Source: Pseudohalocynthiibacter aestuariivivens (GTDB lineage: Bacteria > Pseudomonadota > Alphaproteobacteria > Rhodobacterales > Rhodobacteraceae). Taken from it: 64,000 bases of DNA. Under the pieces are notes generated by a model. The model ran no database searches. It was not told the origin of the DNA and saw only the letters and a program-made list of their open reading frames with translations. Position 1 is the stretch's first letter, and each line of letters starts with the position of its first letter. The position numbers and the translations under genes are program-made. The stretch spans positions 1 through 64,000 of the forward strand of contig NZ_JAGFNU010000008.1 of the NCBI RefSeq assembly GCF_018457175.1. Direction: 5' to 3'. Below are positions 61,866 to 64,000 of this stretch, piece by piece.

Positions 61866-62753
61866 TCAAACGTCCATCTCTGCGGCAGCCTTTAACAACC
61901 AGTTCTTGAACAGTTTCACTGACGGAGTCGCCGATTTATCTTTGAAGTCTGCGAAATATGTCCAGGGGCTTGAAATATCGAACGCGAATGGCTCGTACAG
62001 CAGCCCGCGTTCCAGATAGGGTTTCACCAGCGATTTTGGCATCACCGCACAACCAATGTTCTTGACCGCCATTTCCAGCGCGAGATTTGAAATGTTTGTC
62101 TGGAACCCTGCTTTCAACCCAAGTTCCCCCAAACCAAAATGTTTCGCTATCAGTTCCCAATAAACGGGCCGTCCGAGAATATGGATCAGATTGGCGTCAT
62201 CTAGTTGCACGGGATCACTCAAAGCTACACCGCTGACCTGATAGGATGGCGCGCAAACGAGTGAGAGCTTTTCATTCCAGAGCTTTACCGCGTCTCCATT
62301 TACGTCATCCAGATGATTGATAGTAATGCTTATGTCCGAAATCTTTGGTTCCACATCCGTCCAGACAGTTCCATGAACGGTAACAATGATATCAGGATGC
62401 AGAATGTTGAAATCCTGCATGACCTGCGGCAACCAGCTTTCTGCCAAACTGATTGGGCAGGAAACCACCACCTCTCGCTTGTGGCTGATCGAGATCAGAG
62501 AATCCGTTGCAACATCAATCTCTTGCAGGGCGTGACGGATCGAGGGCAAATAGGCCTCTCCGACTTCGGTCAACGTTAATGACCGCGGATGGCGCACGAA
62601 CAACGGGCGTCCGATAAATTCTTCCAACGAACGTATGTGATTACTGACCGCTGATTGGGTGCAATTCAGCTCTTCCGCAGCACTGGTGAAACTCAGATGG
62701 CGCGCTGCGGCCTCAAATGATCGCAAAAAGGTAAGATGAGGTACATTTTTCAT
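61866..62753 (-). CDS. LysR-family regulator (GcvA-like)
   Basis: A 295-residue LysR protein. The helix-turn-helix near residues 5-62 reads HLTFLRSFEAAARHLSFTSA, AEELNCTQSAVSNHIRSLEE and FVRHPRSLTLTEVG, characteristic of the GcvA-like branch that often controls glycine, serine or one-carbon genes. It converges with the DMGDH-like gene and is divergent from the D-2-hydroxyacid dehydrogenase, so it could control either. The start at 62753 gives the normal LysR N-terminus. Confidence 0.88.
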   Translation of the reverse strand: MKNVPHLTFLRSFEAAARHLSFTSAAEELNCTQSAVSNHIRSLEEFIGRPLFVRHPRSLTLTEVGEAYLPSIRHALQEIDVATDSLISISHKREVVVSCPISLAESWLPQVMQDFNILHPDIIVTVHGTVWTDVEPKISDISITINHLDDVNGDAVKLWNEKLSLVCAPSYQVSGVALSDPVQLDDANLIHILGRPVYWELIAKHFGLGELGLKAGFQTNISNLALEMAVKNIGCAVMPKSLVKPYLERGLLYEPFAFDISSPWTYFADFKDKSATPSVKLFKNWLLKAAAEMDV

Positions 62754-62947
62754 AGGGCTTTAGTATACCAAACTCAAAATCGGTTCTATTGCCTATGTTC
62801 CCTTGCCGGACAAAGACTGTCTTTGCATAAAAGTGGCAGATTAGGTTCGCAGATCATGCGAAAATGAAGCTATGATTGAGCAACACGCTAACAAGTCATG
62901 TGCATTAAATTTAAGATGTCGGATAGATTGAAACCAAGGACCAGTAA

Positions 62948-63913
62948 ATGATTAACCCCACCGTTATCATTCACACAGAAAACGCCGAAGCCGCGCGTGA
63001 CCTGGTTGCAAAACAGCACCCGGATCTACCAATTTTTGCCTGTGATACCTACGAAGATCTGCCTGCGCTGATTGAAGAAACACAAGCCGAAGTGGTCTAT
63101 GCAATGCGCTTCCTGGATACGCCTGACTACCCCCGAGAAACGCTGGTTGAAAGCGCTTCGGTCAAATGGGTATCGGTCGGCGGTTCGGGTATAAATCACA
63201 TAACCCCTTGGGATACTAAACGGTTAATCGTGACAAATTCAGCGGGTGTCGCAGCGGACATGATGGCGCAGTATGCGCTTGGGGCAATGTTGCATTTTTC
63301 GCTTGGATTTCCTGCTTTTCGTGCCGCCCAAAACCGCCATGAATGGATATCGGCAGAGGTTGAACCGATCGACGGTAAAACTGTTTTGATCATTGGCCTT
63401 GGCAACACCGGCGAGGCTGTGGGGGCGCGTTGCAAACCCATGGGACAGAAAACCATCGGTGTGCGGGCGCAACCAAAGCCGACCGACAATGTAGACGAGG
63501 TGTACGGCATTGATGCATTGCCAGACCTGTGGCACCACGCTGACTTTATAGTCGTTTGTGTGCCTTTGCTGGACAGCACAAAGGGGCTTGTCAGTTCCGA
63601 TGCCTTCGCGCGAATGAAACCGGATGCCGTCATCATAGATGTGTCGCGAGGTGGCGTTATTGACGAAGGTTCGTTGATCCGCGCGCTTGATGAAAACAGT
63701 ATTCGCGGTGCAGCCCTTGATGTCTTCATGACCGAACCTTTGCCAGCCGATCATAAGCTTTGGGCATATGACAACGTGATCATCACCCCACATTGCTCTT
63801 CCGTTTATGCGGGATGGGACCTGAAATCTGTCGAAATGTTTTCGGAGAACCTCGGGCGGTACCGAAGGGGCGAAACTCTAACAAGAATTGTCGATCCAAA
63901 GCGTGGCTACTGA
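62948..63913 (+). CDS. D-2-hydroxyacid dehydrogenase
   Basis: A 321-residue NAD(P)-dependent reductase. The Rossmann core carries VLIIGLGNTGEAVGARCKPM, and the catalytic Arg, Glu and His lie in VIDVSRGGVIDEGSLIRALD, MTEPLPADHKLW and VIITPHCSSVYAGWD. The N-terminal domain has SVKWVSVGGSGINHITPW, seen in the glyoxylate/hydroxypyruvate reductase branch. The length is normal. It is divergent from the LysR gene, with about 194 bases between. A role in glyoxylate or hydroxypyruvate metabolism would fit the neighbouring one-carbon genes. Confidence 0.9.
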   Translation: MINPTVIIHTENAEAARDLVAKQHPDLPIFACDTYEDLPALIEETQAEVVYAMRFLDTPDYPRETLVESASVKWVSVGGSGINHITPWDTKRLIVTNSAGVAADMMAQYALGAMLHFSLGFPAFRAAQNRHEWISAEVEPIDGKTVLIIGLGNTGEAVGARCKPMGQKTIGVRAQPKPTDNVDEVYGIDALPDLWHHADFIVVCVPLLDSTKGLVSSDAFARMKPDAVIIDVSRGGVIDEGSLIRALDENSIRGAALDVFMTEPLPADHKLWAYDNVIITPHCSSVYAGWDLKSVEMFSENLGRYRRGETLTRIVDPKRGY

Positions 63914-64000
63914 CGGGACGTAAAAGCGAATAGAAAAGTTAAAGCTCATTCTTCAGTTTGCTTTACCTCGCTGAGGGCGTGTAAGGCGGATGACAAATCA
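63914..64000. other. Right-edge intergenic stretch
   Basis: The last 87 bases hold no gene that I can support. A short frame may begin another gene beyond the window. Confidence 0.4.

Overview
The window looks like a chromosomal segment of a marine alphaproteobacterium of the Rhodobacteraceae (Roseobacter group). The evidence is the gene families and their order: an Aap-type general amino acid transporter, a hexameric tyrosine-coordinated heme protein of the kind first described in Silicibacter, an imuA-imuB-dnaE2 mutasome, a dimethylglycine/sarcosine dehydrogenase-like protein, a PHA synthase and a DUF6522 protein. I could run no database search, so the taxon is inferred.

Layout. 1-3.1 kb: permease (cut by the left edge) and binding protein of an amino acid ABC transporter, then a LysR regulator. 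3.7-6.3 kb: a decayed patch in which an IS3-family element (4843-6151) sits between the tail of an ABC ATPase and the head of an unrelated DUF3010-like gene, with a frameshifted phosphodiesterase alongside. 7-14.4 kb: an FHA-membrane-trypsin fusion, an MFS-type transporter, phaC, a dead IS6 transposase and a Pr6Pr membrane protein. 14.7-20.7 kb: a tight five-gene operon (acyl-CoA synthetase, E1 alpha, E1 beta, E2, leucine dehydrogenase) for branched-chain amino acid oxidation. 21-23.8 kb: a P-type Ca2+-like ATPase. 24-27.3 kb: an ATP-grasp protein divergent from a class II glutamine amidotransferase plus a PolX-like HhH protein. 27.5-28.2 kb: a heme-protein/DUF6522 pair bracketed by direct repeats. 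28.2-31 kb: a PQQ sugar dehydrogenase and a MgtC/DUF4010 membrane protein. 31.6-34.9 kb: a second scrap zone with a transposase remnant, CCCTG palindromes, a Sel1 protein, and a head-to-head junction of HlyD and FabF tails. 34.9-37.9 kb: a TetR-controlled redox operon with two identical operators. 38-39.7 kb: a VOC protein and a metallophosphoesterase. 39.8-46.1 kb: GtrA, an epimerase, a large exported protein and an exported SUMF1 protein, then two unknown proteins. 46.2-47.8 kb: ArsR, a broken LuxR gene and a cupin. 48-53.3 kb: the mutasome. 53.4-57.5 kb: a broken Tsx-like porin, a 2OG oxygenase, an EnvZ-like kinase and an MBL hydrolase. 57.6-64 kb: tRNA-Asn, then a class V aminotransferase, a DMGDH-like oxidoreductase, a LysR regulator and a D-2-hydroxyacid dehydrogenase.

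The most unusual signal lies inside the IS3 transposase. Its orfB is interrupted twice by 39-bp segments that are copies of each other in opposite orientation. They share 31 of 39 bases, and most of the differences are paired changes that keep a perfect 8-bp hairpin stem. This looks like a very small palindromic insertion element that I do not recognise. Secondary leads are the repeat-flanked heme-protein cassette, the ATP-grasp/amidotransferase/HhH locus, and the GtrA-epimerase-exported protein locus. The window is also rich in recent gene decay: phosphodiesterase, porin, LuxR, two transposases and four truncated gene ends.
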